Of a stretch of 64,000 nucleotides of DNA, positions 1-9,539 are shown one piece after another. The position numbers and the translations under genes were made by a program. The DNA is taken from contig JAQEWB010000002.1 in assembly GCA_027694045.1 (NCBI GenBank), positions 930,001-994,000 of the forward strand, given 5' to 3'. The stretch comes from Bacillaceae bacterium OF18-1A. GTDB lineage: Bacteria > Bacillota > Bacilli > Bacillales > Bacillaceae_G. The first letter of the stretch is position 1. Each line of letters starts with the position of its first letter. The notes beneath the pieces were generated by a model. The model worked only from the letters and a program-made list of their open reading frames with translations, was not told where the DNA came from and made no database searches.

Positions 1-221
1 TGTACCTTCATCTCACCATTTTTTACAATTAACTTAGCTGGTTTTTCAAAATAATCATTTGCCATTGAAGCTGAATCATCTTCCGCTTTTTTAATAACGT
101 AGTTAATATCGTAAGTTCCGTCAGCTAATTTCGCTGAAACTTGTCCAGATGGCATTACGAGAAAAGCTAGCATACATACTAACGTTATAATAAAAGCGGG
201 CATTACTGAAAACTTTCTCAT
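1..221 (-). CDS. isdC: IsdC, haem-binding NEAT-domain surface protein (N-terminal part; gene runs off the window)
   Basis: Only the first 73 codons are present. They give a signal peptide (positive MRK, hydrophobic stretch to about residue 25, cleavage after VSA) followed by KLADGTYDINYVIKKAEDD, which I recognise as the start of the Bacillus IsdC NEAT domain. In the family, IsdC is sortase-B-anchored in the cell wall and passes haem to the membrane transporter. The ATG at 221 sits 7 nt downstream of an AAGGAGGAA Shine-Dalgarno. Three Fur-box-like sites lie upstream, the nearest about 40 bp from the start codon, in keeping with iron repression. In this family it is the first gene of the isd operon, which would continue beyond coordinate 1. 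Confidence 0.85.
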   Translation of the reverse strand, partial: MRKFSVMPAFIITLVCMLAFLVMPSGQVSAKLADGTYDINYVIKKAEDDSASMANDYFEKPAKLIVKNGEMKV

Positions 222-263
222 TTTGCTTACTTCCTCCTTGTTTATCTTTTATTTTACACTTCC

Positions 264-282
264 GAAAATGATAATTATTCTC
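264..282. promoter_or_regulatory. Fur box 1 (proximal to isdC)
   Basis: GAAAATGATAATTATTCTC matches 16 of 19 positions of the Fur consensus GATAATGATAATCATTATC. It lies about 43 bp upstream of the isdC start, where it would overlap the promoter. Confidence 0.8.
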
Positions 283-353
283 AATATATAAGAAAAAAAT
301 AATTTCTTTCACCTTTATGTCGTTGTCATTACGTTATGTAACATAATCACTAG

Positions 354-368
354 TGATTATCATTCTCA
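354..368. promoter_or_regulatory. Fur box 2
   Basis: TGATTATCATTCTCA matches 13 of 15 positions of the 7-1-7 Fur core TGATAATNATTATCA. It lies about 130 bp upstream of isdC and the same 15-mer recurs at 442-456. Confidence 0.65.
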
Positions 369-441
369 TTAAAGGTCAAAAAAAATAATATTCCTTTACG
401 TTTCCTATAAAAAGAGTAATAAAGTATTCTAATCACTTCGT

Positions 442-456
442 TGATTATCATTCTCA
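442..456. promoter_or_regulatory. Fur box 3
   Basis: This is an exact second copy of the 15-mer TGATTATCATTCTCA, about 220 bp upstream of isdC. No gene was recognised in the rest of the 222-677 gap. Confidence 0.6.
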
Positions 457-677
457 ATATACATCAAAAAAAATAAACTATCTATTCTATTCTTCTACCA
501 CCTCTTCTGACAAAGAATGATATAGTCATAGAAAATCTCTTCCCTTACTCCCCTCACTTCCCTTCCAATATTTCCACAACTAAATCAATCTTAGCCTACT
601 AATAATTTTTTTGTCAACTACATTACGTATAAAATTTTAAATATCTAAATTTCTCTATATGTAGCTTTTCCTACAAA

Positions 678-709
678 AAAAGAGGCTCCTTTCATAGAAA
701 GCCTCTTTT
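678..709 (-). terminator. Rho-independent terminator of brnQ
   Basis: The 10-bp stem AAAAGAGGCT/AGCCTCTTTT is followed on the minus strand by a run of U. It lies immediately after the brnQ stop. Confidence 0.85.
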
Positions 710-711
710 CT

Positions 712-2037
712 CTATTTTTCTACAGCAATTTCATGCTTTTGAAACTTAGAAACTATATAACCAATTCCTATACCGATCATGCCTGGAACTAACCATCCAA
801 TCCCTACACTATATAATGGAATTCTATCTAAAATAGGTGCTAATGCCGCGATTTGTAGATTCGCATTGTGTAATCCATCAAAGAAGCTAATCGCAAATGC
901 TCCTACGATACCTCCTACATACATCGCTAATGGAAGACGAACGTAGTTTTCAACAAGTGATAATACGATAAGAACGATTCCAATTGGATAAATTGCGATT
1001 AAGATTGGTAATGCTAATGCGTTTAACTGAGTTAATCCAAGATTTGCTACCATAAATGCTAATACACAGAAAATGAACACAATTTTTTGATACGAAAGTT
1101 TCGGTAGTAAAGAAGAGAAATATTCCCCACAAGCTGCAACAATGCCTACAGAAGTTGTTAAACATGCTGCTGTAATTGCGATACCTAACAATAATGTTCC
1201 GTAACTTCCAAACAAATGATTCACAACGTTTGTTAAAATAATTCCTCCGTTTGCGCCCATTCCAAGTGACACACTAGAAGCTCCAAGATATGCAAGCGCT
1301 AAATACACAAGTAGTAAACCAAGAGCTGCAATAAATCCTGCAAAGATTGTTACTTTCGCAATGCTATTCTTATTTGTAATTCCTTTTGCTTTTAAAGCAT
1401 TAATGACTACATTTCCGAAAACAAGTGCTGCAAGTCCATCTAAAGTTAAATATCCGTCAATAAATCCTTTAAAAAGGGGAGCACTATATACTTCTGTCGG
1501 TGCACCAAATTCTCCAATTGGTGTAATAAGTGCTTTCACTACAATAATTGCAATAACAGCTAATAAAATTGGAGTTAATACTTTACCGATACGTCCTACT
1601 AATTTCGAAGGATTTAACGCTAAATAGAAAGTTACCGCAAAGAAAATAAATGTAAAGATAACAAGTGGATATGATTGACCAGCTAGTTCACTTGGTAAAA
1701 ATGGTGCAACACTCATTTCATAAGCAACTGTTCCTGTACGCGGTACACTTACGAATACCCCTAAACATAAGTAAATTGCAGTAATAAAGACAAGTGCGAA
1801 TACAGGGTGAACACGTCCAGCTAGTTCATTAATATCGCCCTTTAGAGCTATAACAATTACCCCTAATAAAGGTAAACCAACGCCTGTTACGATAAAACCA
1901 AACAATGCAATCCATACATCAGTTCCAGCACCTTGCCCTAACGCCGGTGGGAAAATCATATTACCTGCACCAAAAAATAGTGCAAATAACATTAAACTTA
2001 TTGCAAACATCTCAGAAAACTTTAAAGATGATTTCAT
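712..2037 (-). CDS. brnQ: Branched-chain amino acid/threonine-type carrier, BrnQ (LIVCS) family
   Basis: This 441-residue integral membrane protein has about 12 hydrophobic segments and the BrnQ N-terminal signature FALFFGAGNMIFPPALG (residues 18-34). The family symports Leu, Ile or Val with Na+ or H+ across the cytoplasmic membrane. The ATG follows TAGGAGGTTAG. A complete T-box leader precedes the gene. Its specifier codon aligns with the Thr leader of thrS and not with Ile, Leu or Val, so the physiological substrate may include threonine; that is inference from the leader. The gene stands alone, with its own terminator. The name brnQ rests on family resemblance, and braB is an equally used label. 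Confidence 0.88.
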   Translation of the reverse strand: MKSSLKFSEMFAISLMLFALFFGAGNMIFPPALGQGAGTDVWIALFGFIVTGVGLPLLGVIVIALKGDINELAGRVHPVFALVFITAIYLCLGVFVSVPRTGTVAYEMSVAPFLPSELAGQSYPLVIFTFIFFAVTFYLALNPSKLVGRIGKVLTPILLAVIAIIVVKALITPIGEFGAPTEVYSAPLFKGFIDGYLTLDGLAALVFGNVVINALKAKGITNKNSIAKVTIFAGFIAALGLLLVYLALAYLGASSVSLGMGANGGIILTNVVNHLFGSYGTLLLGIAITAACLTTSVGIVAACGEYFSSLLPKLSYQKIVFIFCVLAFMVANLGLTQLNALALPILIAIYPIGIVLIVLSLVENYVRLPLAMYVGGIVGAFAISFFDGLHNANLQIAALAPILDRIPLYSVGIGWLVPGMIGIGIGYIVSKFQKHEIAVEK

Positions 2038-2424
2038 TTTACTAACCTCCTAAAATATTAATTAACAAAATATTCCGAATCAAAATCCGTCACATATCCT
2101 CTTTCAAGCATACTTCCCCGTAAAAGAACGCAAAAAACACCCGTCCCTAACAAAGGGACGAGTGTTGAAATCGTGGTTCCACCCTTATTCTAATAAAATG
2201 AATTTATAACGAAATAAGCTCATTTTATAGCTCGTGTAAATTGATAACGGTTTTATCCGCCAAGAATTACAATGCATCATGCAGTTCACTCTTGAAGTTT
2301 AGAGGTGGTAACTTGTCTTTTCGTATTAGGAAGCTCACAGCCTAGGCTCCCCTCTCTGAGAATCGTAAAAAACAACTCATGTCCTCATCATTACTTTTAT
2401 AAAATATCTTGTCGAAACTTGTTG
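2038..2424 (-). promoter_or_regulatory. T-box leader of brnQ, specifier ACC (Thr)
   Basis: The antiterminator T-box element, read on the minus strand as AAGGGTGGAACCACGA, lies at 2171-2186. The competing terminator (AACACCCGTCCCT with AGGGACGAGTGTT) is at 2136-2166 with a U run. Stem I contains GAGGAC, AGAGAGG and a distal GAGC-type loop. The specifier position, aligned on the ACCTCT that follows the codon in the pheS and thrS leaders, reads ACC at 2307-2309. The tRNA-end-binding bulge is UGGA, as in the thrS leader, and not UGGU as in pheS and asnS. Uncharged tRNA-Thr would therefore be the predicted effector. Confidence 0.85.
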
Positions 2425-2430
2425 TTTTTT

Positions 2431-2459
2431 ATTATATGGGCTATTTTTTAAAAAATCAA
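2431..2459 (-). promoter_or_regulatory. SigA-type promoter of the brnQ leader
   Basis: On the minus strand TTGATT (2454-2459) is separated by 17 bp from a perfect TATAAT (2431-2436). The same two hexamers and spacing precede the thrS T-box leader. Confidence 0.75.
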
Positions 2460-2485
2460 TAGTTTTATTTTTTCTGACAAAAAAA

Positions 2486-2513
2486 TATAGGGAGAAAATT
2501 TTTCCTCCCTATA
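2486..2513 (-). terminator. Terminator of the rluF-like gene
   Basis: The stem TATAGGGAG/CTCCCTATA overlaps the stop codon and is followed on the minus strand by seven U. Confidence 0.8.
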
Positions 2514-3198
2514 ACTGCCCGATTAATGTTTCTAATTCCTTAGCTGTAACACTCCGCCATTTTCCTACCTCAAGTTCATTTAGCTCTATATTCATAATAC
2601 GCACTCGTTTTAGCTTTATTACAGTAAACCCGAAAGCACGGCTCATTCTACGAATTTGCCTGTTCATCCCTTGCGTTAAAACGATGCGGAACGTTGATTG
2701 ATCGACTCTCGTTACTTTACACGGCTTCGTCATACCATCTTTAATCTTTACACCGCTGGACATCATATCAATAAACCAATCTGTAAAAGGCTTATCGACC
2801 GTCACAACATATTCCTTCTCGTGCTCATGATCTCCGTGTAAAATCTGATTCGCAATCGCACCATCATTCGTTAATAAGATAAGACCTTCCGATGCTTTAT
2901 CTAATCGTCCAACAGGAAAAATCCGCTCTGGGTAATTGATATAATCAATAATATTATCTTCAATATGATCGGCTGCTGTACAAGTAATACCGACTGGTTT
3001 ATGAAAAGCAATATACACCTTTTCTTTCTCTTCTTTTGCAATAATTTCTCCATCAATCGTTACTACATCACCATCGTTCACGAGTGCACCGTGCGTACAT
3101 ATTTCGCCGTTAATCTTGACGTGTCCCGCTTTAATAAGGCGATCTGTTTCACGTCTTGAGCAAGATTTTGCTTCGCTTATGTATTGGTTGATTTTCAT
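2509..3198 (-). CDS. rluF: 23S rRNA pseudouridine synthase, RluF-like (RsuA family)
   Basis: This is a 229-residue protein. An S4 RNA-binding domain (residues 1-50, SRRETDRLIKAGHVKING) is followed by the RsuA/RluB/E/F catalytic domain. The catalytic aspartate lies in GRLDKASEGLILLTND (about 97-112), and the C-terminal GMNRQIRRM motif is present. HEKEYVVTVDKP and RVRIMNIELNEL resemble E. coli RluF, which modifies U2604 of 23S rRNA, more than RsuA or RluB. The start follows AAAGGAATAAGCT. The exact target uridine is inferred from that resemblance. Confidence 0.85.
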   Translation of the reverse strand: MKINQYISEAKSCSRRETDRLIKAGHVKINGEICTHGALVNDGDVVTIDGEIIAKEEKEKVYIAFHKPVGITCTAADHIEDNIIDYINYPERIFPVGRLDKASEGLILLTNDGAIANQILHGDHEHEKEYVVTVDKPFTDWFIDMMSSGVKIKDGMTKPCKVTRVDQSTFRIVLTQGMNRQIRRMSRAFGFTVIKLKRVRIMNIELNELEVGKWRSVTAKELETLIGQL

Positions 3199-3226
3199 AG
3201 CTTATTCCTTTTCGTATATATTAAAA

Positions 3227-3266
3227 GCGTCAATCTATGGCAAGTTCATTATGCCACGATTGACGC
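3227..3266 (-). terminator. Probable terminator after the 30-aa ORF
   Basis: The 9-bp stem GCGTCAATC/GATTGACGC (plus inner TGGC/GCCA) is followed on the minus strand by UUUUAAUAU, a weak U tract. Confidence 0.55.
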
Positions 3267-3270
3267 TCGT

Positions 3271-3363
3271 TCACTTCGCAAAAACAACTAAATAAATAAC
3301 CCCAATCACCAAAAATATTCCACAACAAGCTAACAATACTTTTGCAAGTTTGTCCATAAACAT
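3271..3363 (-). CDS. Small single-span membrane protein (30 aa), hypothetical
   Basis: The reading frame ATG to TGA encodes a 30-residue peptide: MFMDKLAK, then about 20 hydrophobic residues (VLLACCGIFLVIGVIYLVVF), then AK-stop. An AAAGGGGAACC Shine-Dalgarno lies 7-9 nt upstream. The peptide has the form of a small transmembrane protein with N-terminal lysines. It lies 29 bp downstream of the mutS2 stop, probably in the same transcript, and is followed by a hairpin. I do not recognise a family. Function is unknown. Confidence 0.55.
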   Translation of the reverse strand: MFMDKLAKVLLACCGIFLVIGVIYLVVFAK

Positions 3364-3392
3364 ATAATGGTTCCCCTTTGTTTCGTTGTTTT

Positions 3393-5753
3393 CTATTTTA
3401 ATTCGACAACTGTTACGCCTAGGCCTCCCTCGCCCATGTCACCATAACGGAATGTTTTCACACCTCGGTGCTTCTTCAAGTAATCTTGTACACCTTGGCG
3501 AAGTGCTCCTGTTCCTTTACCGTGAATGATCGATACACGAGGATAGCTTGCAAGCTGGGCATCGTCTAAGTATTTCTCAACGCGCACCATTGCATTTTCA
3601 AAACGCTCACCGCGAAGATCAAGTTCTAATGAAACGTGATAATCTCTACCTTTTACCGTTGCAACTGCTTTTTTCTCTGTTTGTTTCGGTGTGTTAATGT
3701 ATTCCATGTTAGACTCTTTTACTTTCATTTTCAGAATACCGATTTGTACGCTCCACTCTGTATCGCTTACTTTTTCAAGCAATTGACCTTTTTGGCCGAA
3801 CGTTAATACTTTTACTTCATCACCTGCACGTAATTGTTGTTTCGGCGCTGTGTTTTTCACGTTTACTTTTTGCTTCTTCACAAGCTCTGGCGCTGCGCCT
3901 TCTAGACGGCTCTTCGCTTCAATTAGCTCGTGATCTTTTACGTTTGCAAGCTGTGCTTTACGCAATTGACGAAGTTCTTGAATAATGCCTTCTGCTTCTT
4001 TCTTTGCAGCTTCGACTTTTTCTTCCCCTTCTTTTTGCGCTTTTAATAATCGTTCATCGCGCTCTTCGTTAAATTCAACAATTTGACGTTGTAATTCGCG
4101 ATGTAGTTTTTCTGATTGCTTACGAAGTGCTTCTGCTTCGTTCCAGTCACGCTCTGCGCTCTTTTGACTTTCTTCTAACTTCGCAATCATATTTTCAATT
4201 TTGTTTGTATCCGTACTAATATGGTCACGTGCTCGACTAATAACACGATCAGATAATCCAAGGCGCTTCGAAATTTCAAAGGCGTTACTACGGCCTGGTA
4301 CACCGATTAGTAATTTGTACGTTGGGCTTAATGTATTTACATCAAACTCAACACTCGCATTAATAACTTGCTCACGGTTATATCCGTATGCTTTTAACTC
4401 TGGATAATGCGTCGTTGCAACAACACGAGATCCGCGGTTATATACTTCATCTAAAATCGAAATTGCTAGCGCAGCCCCTTCTTGTGGGTCTGTTCCAGCA
4501 CCTAATTCATCGAATAAAACTAAGCTGTCAAAATCAGCTTTTTCTAAAATATCAACAATGTTCACCATATGTGAAGAGAACGTACTTAAACTTTGTTCAA
4601 TCGATTGCTCATCACCAATATCAGCAAAGATATTTTTAAATACACAAATCTCTGATTCATCCATTACTGGAATGTGAAGACCCGATTGCGCCATTAATAC
4701 ACAAATACCCACTGTTTTCAGCGTAACTGTTTTACCACCTGTATTCGGTCCTGTAATAACAATTGTTGTGAACTCTTTACCGAGCATAATGTTATTTGGC
4801 ACGATAATTTCCGGATCAATAAGTGGATGACGTGCTTGTCTTAAATCCATATAGCGCTCATTATTTACGATTGGTTTCGTTGCTTTAATTCGCTTCGCAT
4901 AGAAAGCTTTCGCAAAGATGAAATCAAGATTTGCAACTACTTCTACGTTAGATAAAACGATATCAGCTTCTACTGCTACTTCTTCTGTTAACATGAATAA
5001 GATGCGTTCAATTTCTTGTTTTTCTTTCACACGTGCTTCTTGAAGTGCGTTATTTAATTCTACAATGACTTGCGGTTCAATAAATAACGTTTGTCCAGAA
5101 GCTGATTGATCGTGAACAATACCACCATATACGCCGCGATATTCTTGTTTTACTGGGATTACGTAGCGTTCATTACGAATTGTTACAATCGAGTCAGACA
5201 GCATCTTTTGCGCGTTTGAAGAACGCGTCATGTTTTCTAATTTTTCACGAATACGGCTTTCCGCAGTACGAATTTGAGTACGAATACCACGCAGTTTATC
5301 ACTTGCGCTATCGACTACTTCACCGCCGTCACCGATGCAATTTGTAATTTTCTTTTCCAAGTCATATAAAGATACAATTTGAGCGACATGTCTTTCTAAA
5401 ATCGGAAGCTCGACACCATTATCAACCATATCTTCGATGAAGCGTTTCATATTGCGACTACCATACATCGTATTCGCGATATCAAGTAGTTCGTTTGGAC
5501 TTAACATACTTCCGATTTTTGCACGCTTCACATTTGAGCGAACATCCGTAATACCACCTAATGGGGCACTACCTTTTAAACGAATGACTTTCGCAGCCTC
5601 ATCCGTTGTATCTTGCATTTCTACAATTTCTTCAAAATCAGTGCTCGGCACTAAATTCTTCACTTTATCACGGCCAAGTGAAGAGGCTGTATGTTCAAGT
5701 AATTGTTCTTTTACTTTATTGTATTCTAATACACGCAACGTTCTTTCTAACAT
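3393..5753 (-). CDS. mutS2: Endonuclease MutS2
   Basis: This 786-residue protein has the MutS2 layout: a coiled core and clamp region (1-300), an ABC-type ATPase with Walker A GPNTGGKT (about 331-338), Walker [14 protein letters not shown], and ATTHYPELK, then a long coiled coil (about 510-640). A C-terminal Smr nuclease domain carries [11 protein letters not shown] and HGKGTGALR. There is no MutS mismatch-recognition domain. In the family MutS2 limits homologous recombination and, in B. subtilis, acts on collided ribosomes through its Smr domain. The start follows AGGGGGACCTGCAAC. It lies 19 bp downstream of polX, as in B. subtilis. Confidence 0.95.
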   Translation of the reverse strand: MLERTLRVLEYNKVKEQLLEHTASSLGRDKVKNLVPSTDFEEIVEMQDTTDEAAKVIRLKGSAPLGGITDVRSNVKRAKIGSMLSPNELLDIANTMYGSRNMKRFIEDMVDNGVELPILERHVAQIVSLYDLEKKITNCIGDGGEVVDSASDKLRGIRTQIRTAESRIREKLENMTRSSNAQKMLSDSIVTIRNERYVIPVKQEYRGVYGGIVHDQSASGQTLFIEPQVIVELNNALQEARVKEKQEIERILFMLTEEVAVEADIVLSNVEVVANLDFIFAKAFYAKRIKATKPIVNNERYMDLRQARHPLIDPEIIVPNNIMLGKEFTTIVITGPNTGGKTVTLKTVGICVLMAQSGLHIPVMDESEICVFKNIFADIGDEQSIEQSLSTFSSHMVNIVDILEKADFDSLVLFDELGAGTDPQEGAALAISILDEVYNRGSRVVATTHYPELKAYGYNREQVINASVEFDVNTLSPTYKLLIGVPGRSNAFEISKRLGLSDRVISRARDHISTDTNKIENMIAKLEESQKSAERDWNEAEALRKQSEKLHRELQRQIVEFNEERDERLLKAQKEGEEKVEAAKKEAEGIIQELRQLRKAQLANVKDHELIEAKSRLEGAAPELVKKQKVNVKNTAPKQQLRAGDEVKVLTFGQKGQLLEKVSDTEWSVQIGILKMKVKESNMEYINTPKQTEKKAVATVKGRDYHVSLELDLRGERFENAMVRVEKYLDDAQLASYPRVSIIHGKGTGALRQGVQDYLKKHRGVKTFRYGDMGEGGLGVTVVELK

Positions 5754-5772
5754 GTTGCAGGTCCCCCTTGTG

Positions 5773-7491
5773 TTACTTATTACGTTTAATATAGTCTAAT
5801 AAACGTTCAATATCCCATGTATTAATCACGGTATCTTTTTGAATCCAACCTTTACGTGCTGCCGCTACACCTGTTTCCATATCTTCTAGCATTTCAAGTG
5901 TATGAGCATCCGTATTAATCGCTACTTTTACACCAGCATCTTGTGCTTGTTTTAATAATTTCGCGCTTAAATCTAGACGGTTTGGATTTGCATTTAATTC
6001 TAAAACTGTATTGGTCTCTTTTGCGAGCTCAATTAATAAATCTGTATCTACATCGTAGCCTTCGCGGCGTCCAAGAAGACGTCCTGTTGGATGAGCGATC
6101 ATTGTGACATGTTTATTCTCAAGCGCAGTGCGAAGACGCTTCATAATCGTTTCACGATCTTGTGAGAAGCTAGAGTGAATCGCTCCGATTACATAATCTA
6201 ATTCTGCTAATACTTCATCGTCAAAATCAAGCGAAGCATCCGGTAAAATGTCCATTTCAATTCCGCGTAAAATTGTAATGTCTGGATACTTTTCGTTCAT
6301 ACGTTCAATTTCTTTCGCCTGTTCACGAAGGCGCTCTTTCGTTAAACCGTTCGCTACTTTCAAGTATTGTGAGTGATCAGTAATTGCCATAAACTTATAT
6401 CCACGAGCACGACATGCTTGTACCATTTCTTCAATGGAAAAAGCACCATCACTCCATGTTGTATGCATATGTAAATCACCTTGTATATCCGAGAATTGAA
6501 TTAAGTTTGGATACTCTTTAATTAATTCAATTTCTTTTCCATCTTCACGTACTTCTGGCGGGATAAATGGAAGACCGAAGTGAGCAAAGAACTCCTCTTC
6601 TGTTTCAAACGTCTTCACTTCACCTGTTTCTAAATTTTCCACACCGTACTCACTAATTTTCTCGCCTCTATCTTTTGCGATTTGACGTATTTTTACGTTA
6701 TGGTCTTTTGATCCTGTGAAATGGTGAAGAGTTGTAATAAATTCTTCAGGTTTTACTAAACGGAAATCGATTGAAATATCATATTCATATTGAAGACGAA
6801 CCGAAACTTTCGTATCACCGCTTGCAATGACTTCAATCATATTATCAAATTGCAGTAAATGCTCACGTACTGCAGCTAGTTCTTTCGTTGCAATGATAAA
6901 GTCTAAATCTTTCACTGTCTCACGAACGCGGCGTAAACTACCAGCGCGCGAGAAACGAATCACTTCAGCGATATTCGACAATTTCTCCTCTATTTCCCCG
7001 GCAATAGGCAATACCATTGCAATTGGTAAACGCTCTGGACGAGAGCCTACTTGATCGATTGCTTCTAATATTTTCTCTTCTGTTTTCTTACCGAAACCAG
7101 CTAATGCTTGTACTTTATTTTCCTCACAAACAGCTTTTAACGACTCCATATCAACAACACCAAGTTCTTTATATAACTTAGCTACTTTCTTACCACCAAG
7201 ACCTGGTAGCTTTAATAATGGTAATAAACTACTTGGTACTTCTTGTTCAAGTTCTTGTAATACTTCAGATGTTCCCGACTCTATATATTCTTGAATAACA
7301 GCTGCCGTTCCTTTTCCAATGCCGGGAATCTTTGTGAAATCTTCAATTTCTGAAAGACTACGATCATCACTTTCTAGTGCAGCCGCTGCTTTACGGAATG
7401 CAGATATTTTAAATGGATTCGCGCCCTTCAATTCCATAAAAAGCCCGATTGTCTCTAGTAATTTAATAACTTGTTTTTTATTTACTTTCAT
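5773..7491 (-). CDS. polX: DNA polymerase/3'-5' exonuclease PolX
   Basis: Family-X repair polymerase of 572 residues fused to a PHP phosphoesterase. The N-terminal helix-hairpin-helix region contains [12 protein letters not shown] and [12 protein letters not shown]. The polymerase palm carries [17 protein letters not shown]. The C-terminal PHP domain begins at [12 protein letters not shown] (about 339) and includes AITDHSQ, EMDIL, AHPTG and NTDAH metal ligands. Family role: short-gap filling and trimming in base excision repair. Two adjacent ATGs occur; the second is better spaced from GGCGGGG. A terminator-like hairpin separates it from cvpA. Confidence 0.95.
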   Translation of the reverse strand: MKVNKKQVIKLLETIGLFMELKGANPFKISAFRKAAAALESDDRSLSEIEDFTKIPGIGKGTAAVIQEYIESGTSEVLQELEQEVPSSLLPLLKLPGLGGKKVAKLYKELGVVDMESLKAVCEENKVQALAGFGKKTEEKILEAIDQVGSRPERLPIAMVLPIAGEIEEKLSNIAEVIRFSRAGSLRRVRETVKDLDFIIATKELAAVREHLLQFDNMIEVIASGDTKVSVRLQYEYDISIDFRLVKPEEFITTLHHFTGSKDHNVKIRQIAKDRGEKISEYGVENLETGEVKTFETEEEFFAHFGLPFIPPEVREDGKEIELIKEYPNLIQFSDIQGDLHMHTTWSDGAFSIEEMVQACRARGYKFMAITDHSQYLKVANGLTKERLREQAKEIERMNEKYPDITILRGIEMDILPDASLDFDDEVLAELDYVIGAIHSSFSQDRETIMKRLRTALENKHVTMIAHPTGRLLGRREGYDVDTDLLIELAKETNTVLELNANPNRLDLSAKLLKQAQDAGVKVAINTDAHTLEMLEDMETGVAAARKGWIQKDTVINTWDIERLLDYIKRNK

Positions 7492-7520
7492 CATTACCCC
7501 GCCTTTCTTTCATAGAAAAA

Positions 7521-7548
7521 AACTTCTCTTTCTGAAAAAAGAGAAGTT
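7521..7548 (-). terminator. Terminator-like hairpin between cvpA and polX
   Basis: The stem AACTTCTCTT/AAGAGAAGTT overlaps the 3' end of cvpA and is followed on the minus strand by a run of U. It sits 30 bp before the polX start, so polX may depend on read-through or its own promoter. Confidence 0.7.
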
Positions 7549-8086
7549 ATACTCTGCTACCTGTCTGCCATAGTTCCTTCACCTTTTCAGAAAGAATCGG
7601 TGTATCGTCTACAATTATTTTGCTAATTGATGATTTTTGTAATGGTGTTTGCACTTGTTCAATCGGAAGAATATTTCCAACGATAATTAAGACAAACAAA
7701 ATAATATATACTTCTAAAAATCCGAGGATTGCCCCGGCGAACGCATTTACTTGCTTTAAAACCGGTATTTCTGCAAACATATTTAACAAATTACCAAGTA
7801 ATGAAAGTGCGATTTTTGTAATAATAAACAATATGATAAACGCAAGCGCTTGATAAAATACTGTCTCAATATTATTTGCATCAATCCATTCTGGAACGGA
7901 TACGTTTTTATCAAATGGATACGGAATAAATTTCGCAAGTGCTGGCGCTAAATCTTTACAGTACCAGTATGCAACAAGGTATGCGATAATAAAGCTTGTT
8001 AACTTTACAAGTTGTAAAATAAATCCTCTACGTAAACCGAGGAAAAATCCCATAACAAGCAGTAAAATGATAATAATATCAATCAT
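7547..8086 (-). CDS. cvpA: CvpA family membrane protein
   Basis: This 179-residue protein has four predicted membrane spans (about 2-20, 24-42, 76-97 and 118-140) and the CvpA/YshB fold start MIDIIIILLLVMGFFLGLRRGF. Family members are linked to colicin V export in E. coli and to envelope and division functions in Firmicutes, but no biochemical activity is settled. It starts 1 nt after the zapA stop, so the two are translationally linked, as in the B. subtilis yshA-yshB pair. Confidence 0.9.
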   Translation of the reverse strand: MIDIIIILLLVMGFFLGLRRGFILQLVKLTSFIIAYLVAYWYCKDLAPALAKFIPYPFDKNVSVPEWIDANNIETVFYQALAFIILFIITKIALSLLGNLLNMFAEIPVLKQVNAFAGAILGFLEVYIILFVLIIVGNILPIEQVQTPLQKSSISKIIVDDTPILSEKVKELWQTGSRV

Positions 8087-8087
8087 G

Positions 8088-8357
8088 TTATTCCATTCCT
8101 TTTTTTGTCATACTTTCTTTCAATTTCTCATGTTCTTCTTTTAATTTTATGTAATCGTGTATGACGTTTACCGCCGTCAATACCGCTAGTCTACTCGTGT
8201 CAAGCGAAGGATTCTTGGCATTGAGTTCGCGCATTTTATCATCCACAATCGCTGCTACCATGCGGATATGACTTGTACTTTCATCGCCAACAACTGAATA
8301 TTGTTGACCATAGATTTCTACATTAATTCGACTTTTCTTTCCCTTTTGTTGTGACAA
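8088..8357 (-). CDS. zapA: Cell division protein ZapA
   Basis: This is an 89-residue ZapA with the family core [38 protein letters not shown] and the C-terminal coiled coil [18 protein letters not shown]. ZapA cross-links FtsZ protofilaments at mid-cell. I place the start at a TTG (SQQKGKKS...) 8 nt after GGAGG, which gives the usual family length of about 85-90. An upstream in-frame TTG at 8372 has no ribosome-binding site. It is the first gene of zapA-cvpA and divergent from rnhC. Confidence 0.9.
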   Translation of the reverse strand: MSQQKGKKSRINVEIYGQQYSVVGDESTSHIRMVAAIVDDKMRELNAKNPSLDTSRLAVLTAVNVIHDYIKLKEEHEKLKESMTKKGME

Positions 8358-8480
8358 CTCACCGGCCTCCAATCACGTACAGAATCCTAAAGTTTATCAT
8401 ACCATGAACCTTCATAATATGGAAACAGAAAGAACAATCCGATATGATAAAAATAACAATATAAAAAAGGAGCGACCATT

Positions 8481-9419
8481 TTGTCAAATTCTATCGTAAT
8501 ACAAACAAGTTCTACAGTAATTGAAGACATGAAACAGCAATATAAACAAGCGCTTAGCCCGAAAATCCCGCAAGGTGGTATCTTTATGGCAAAGCTGCCG
8601 TCTTGTACAATTACAGCATATAAATCTGGAAAAGTAATGTTCCAAGGAGGCCGCGCCGAAGCAGAAGCTTCCCGTTGGCAAACTGTCTCTCAAACACCGA
8701 AAACAGCTGTAAAAAAATCAGTCGATTCACATCGTTACGCTCCGCCCGCTTCTATCGGTACAATGTCGATTGTAGGATCTGATGAAGTTGGTACGGGAGA
8801 TTACTTCGGACCGATGACAGTAGTTGCTGTATATGTGGACGCCAAGCAAATCCCACTTCTAAAAGAACTTGGTGTAAAAGACTCTAAAAACTTAAATGAT
8901 GCTCAAATTACTGCCATTGCAAAACAACTCCTTCACGTCGTTCCTTATAGCTCTCTCGTTCTTCATAACGAAAAATATAACGAGCTATTTGATAAAGGAA
9001 ACAACCAAGGAAAACTAAAAGCTTTACTGCATAATAAAGCCATTACAAACTTACTAGCAAAAATGGAACCTACAAAACCTGAAGGCGTCTTGATCGACCA
9101 ATTTACACAACCTGATACATACTACAAATATTTAGCAAAACAAAAACAAGTACAGCGTGAAAATGTTTACTTCGCTACAAAAGGTGAAAGTGTCCATTTA
9201 GCTGTAGCGGCTGCTTCCATTTTAGCTCGTTACTCATTCGTAAAACAGTTTGATGAACTAAGCAAAAAAGCTGGTATGCCACTTCCAAAAGGTGCTGGTA
9301 AACAAGTTGATATCGCCGCTGCTAAATTAATTCAAAAGCTTGGTAAAGAACGATTACCTGAGTTTGTAAAACTGCATTTTGCTAATACGGAAAAGGCGTT
9401 TCGCTTATTGAAAAAATAA
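8481..9419 (+). CDS. rnhC: Ribonuclease HIII
   Basis: This 312-residue protein matches the length of B. subtilis RnhC (313). The N-terminal TBP-like substrate-binding domain (1-90) precedes the RNase HII/HIII catalytic domain with SIVGSDEVGTGDYFGPM (about 93-109), LGVKDSKNLND and the downstream acidic residue in GVLIDQF. It removes RNA from RNA-DNA hybrids. The start is a TTG preceded by AAGGAGCGACC. It is divergent from zapA and convergent with the Hsp70-type operon, sharing a bidirectional terminator. Confidence 0.95.
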   Translation: MSNSIVIQTSSTVIEDMKQQYKQALSPKIPQGGIFMAKLPSCTITAYKSGKVMFQGGRAEAEASRWQTVSQTPKTAVKKSVDSHRYAPPASIGTMSIVGSDEVGTGDYFGPMTVVAVYVDAKQIPLLKELGVKDSKNLNDAQITAIAKQLLHVVPYSSLVLHNEKYNELFDKGNNQGKLKALLHNKAITNLLAKMEPTKPEGVLIDQFTQPDTYYKYLAKQKQVQRENVYFATKGESVHLAVAAASILARYSFVKQFDELSKKAGMPLPKGAGKQVDIAAAKLIQKLGKERLPEFVKLHFANTEKAFRLLKK

Positions 9420-9457
9420 CTATTTTTTAGTATCGACATGATTTACATGAACTAAAC

Positions 9458-9488
9458 AAGGCGAAAAGAATTGGATTCTTTCCGCCTT
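9458..9488. terminator. Bidirectional terminator between rnhC and the Hsp70-type operon
   Basis: The stem AAGGCGaaAAGAAT/ATTCTTtcCGCCTT has A/T-rich flanks on both sides, between two convergent genes. Confidence 0.8.
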
Positions 9489-9539
9489 TTATGGATGATA
9501 TATTATTTTTCGTTTCCATCTTACAAAACTTGCAACTTT

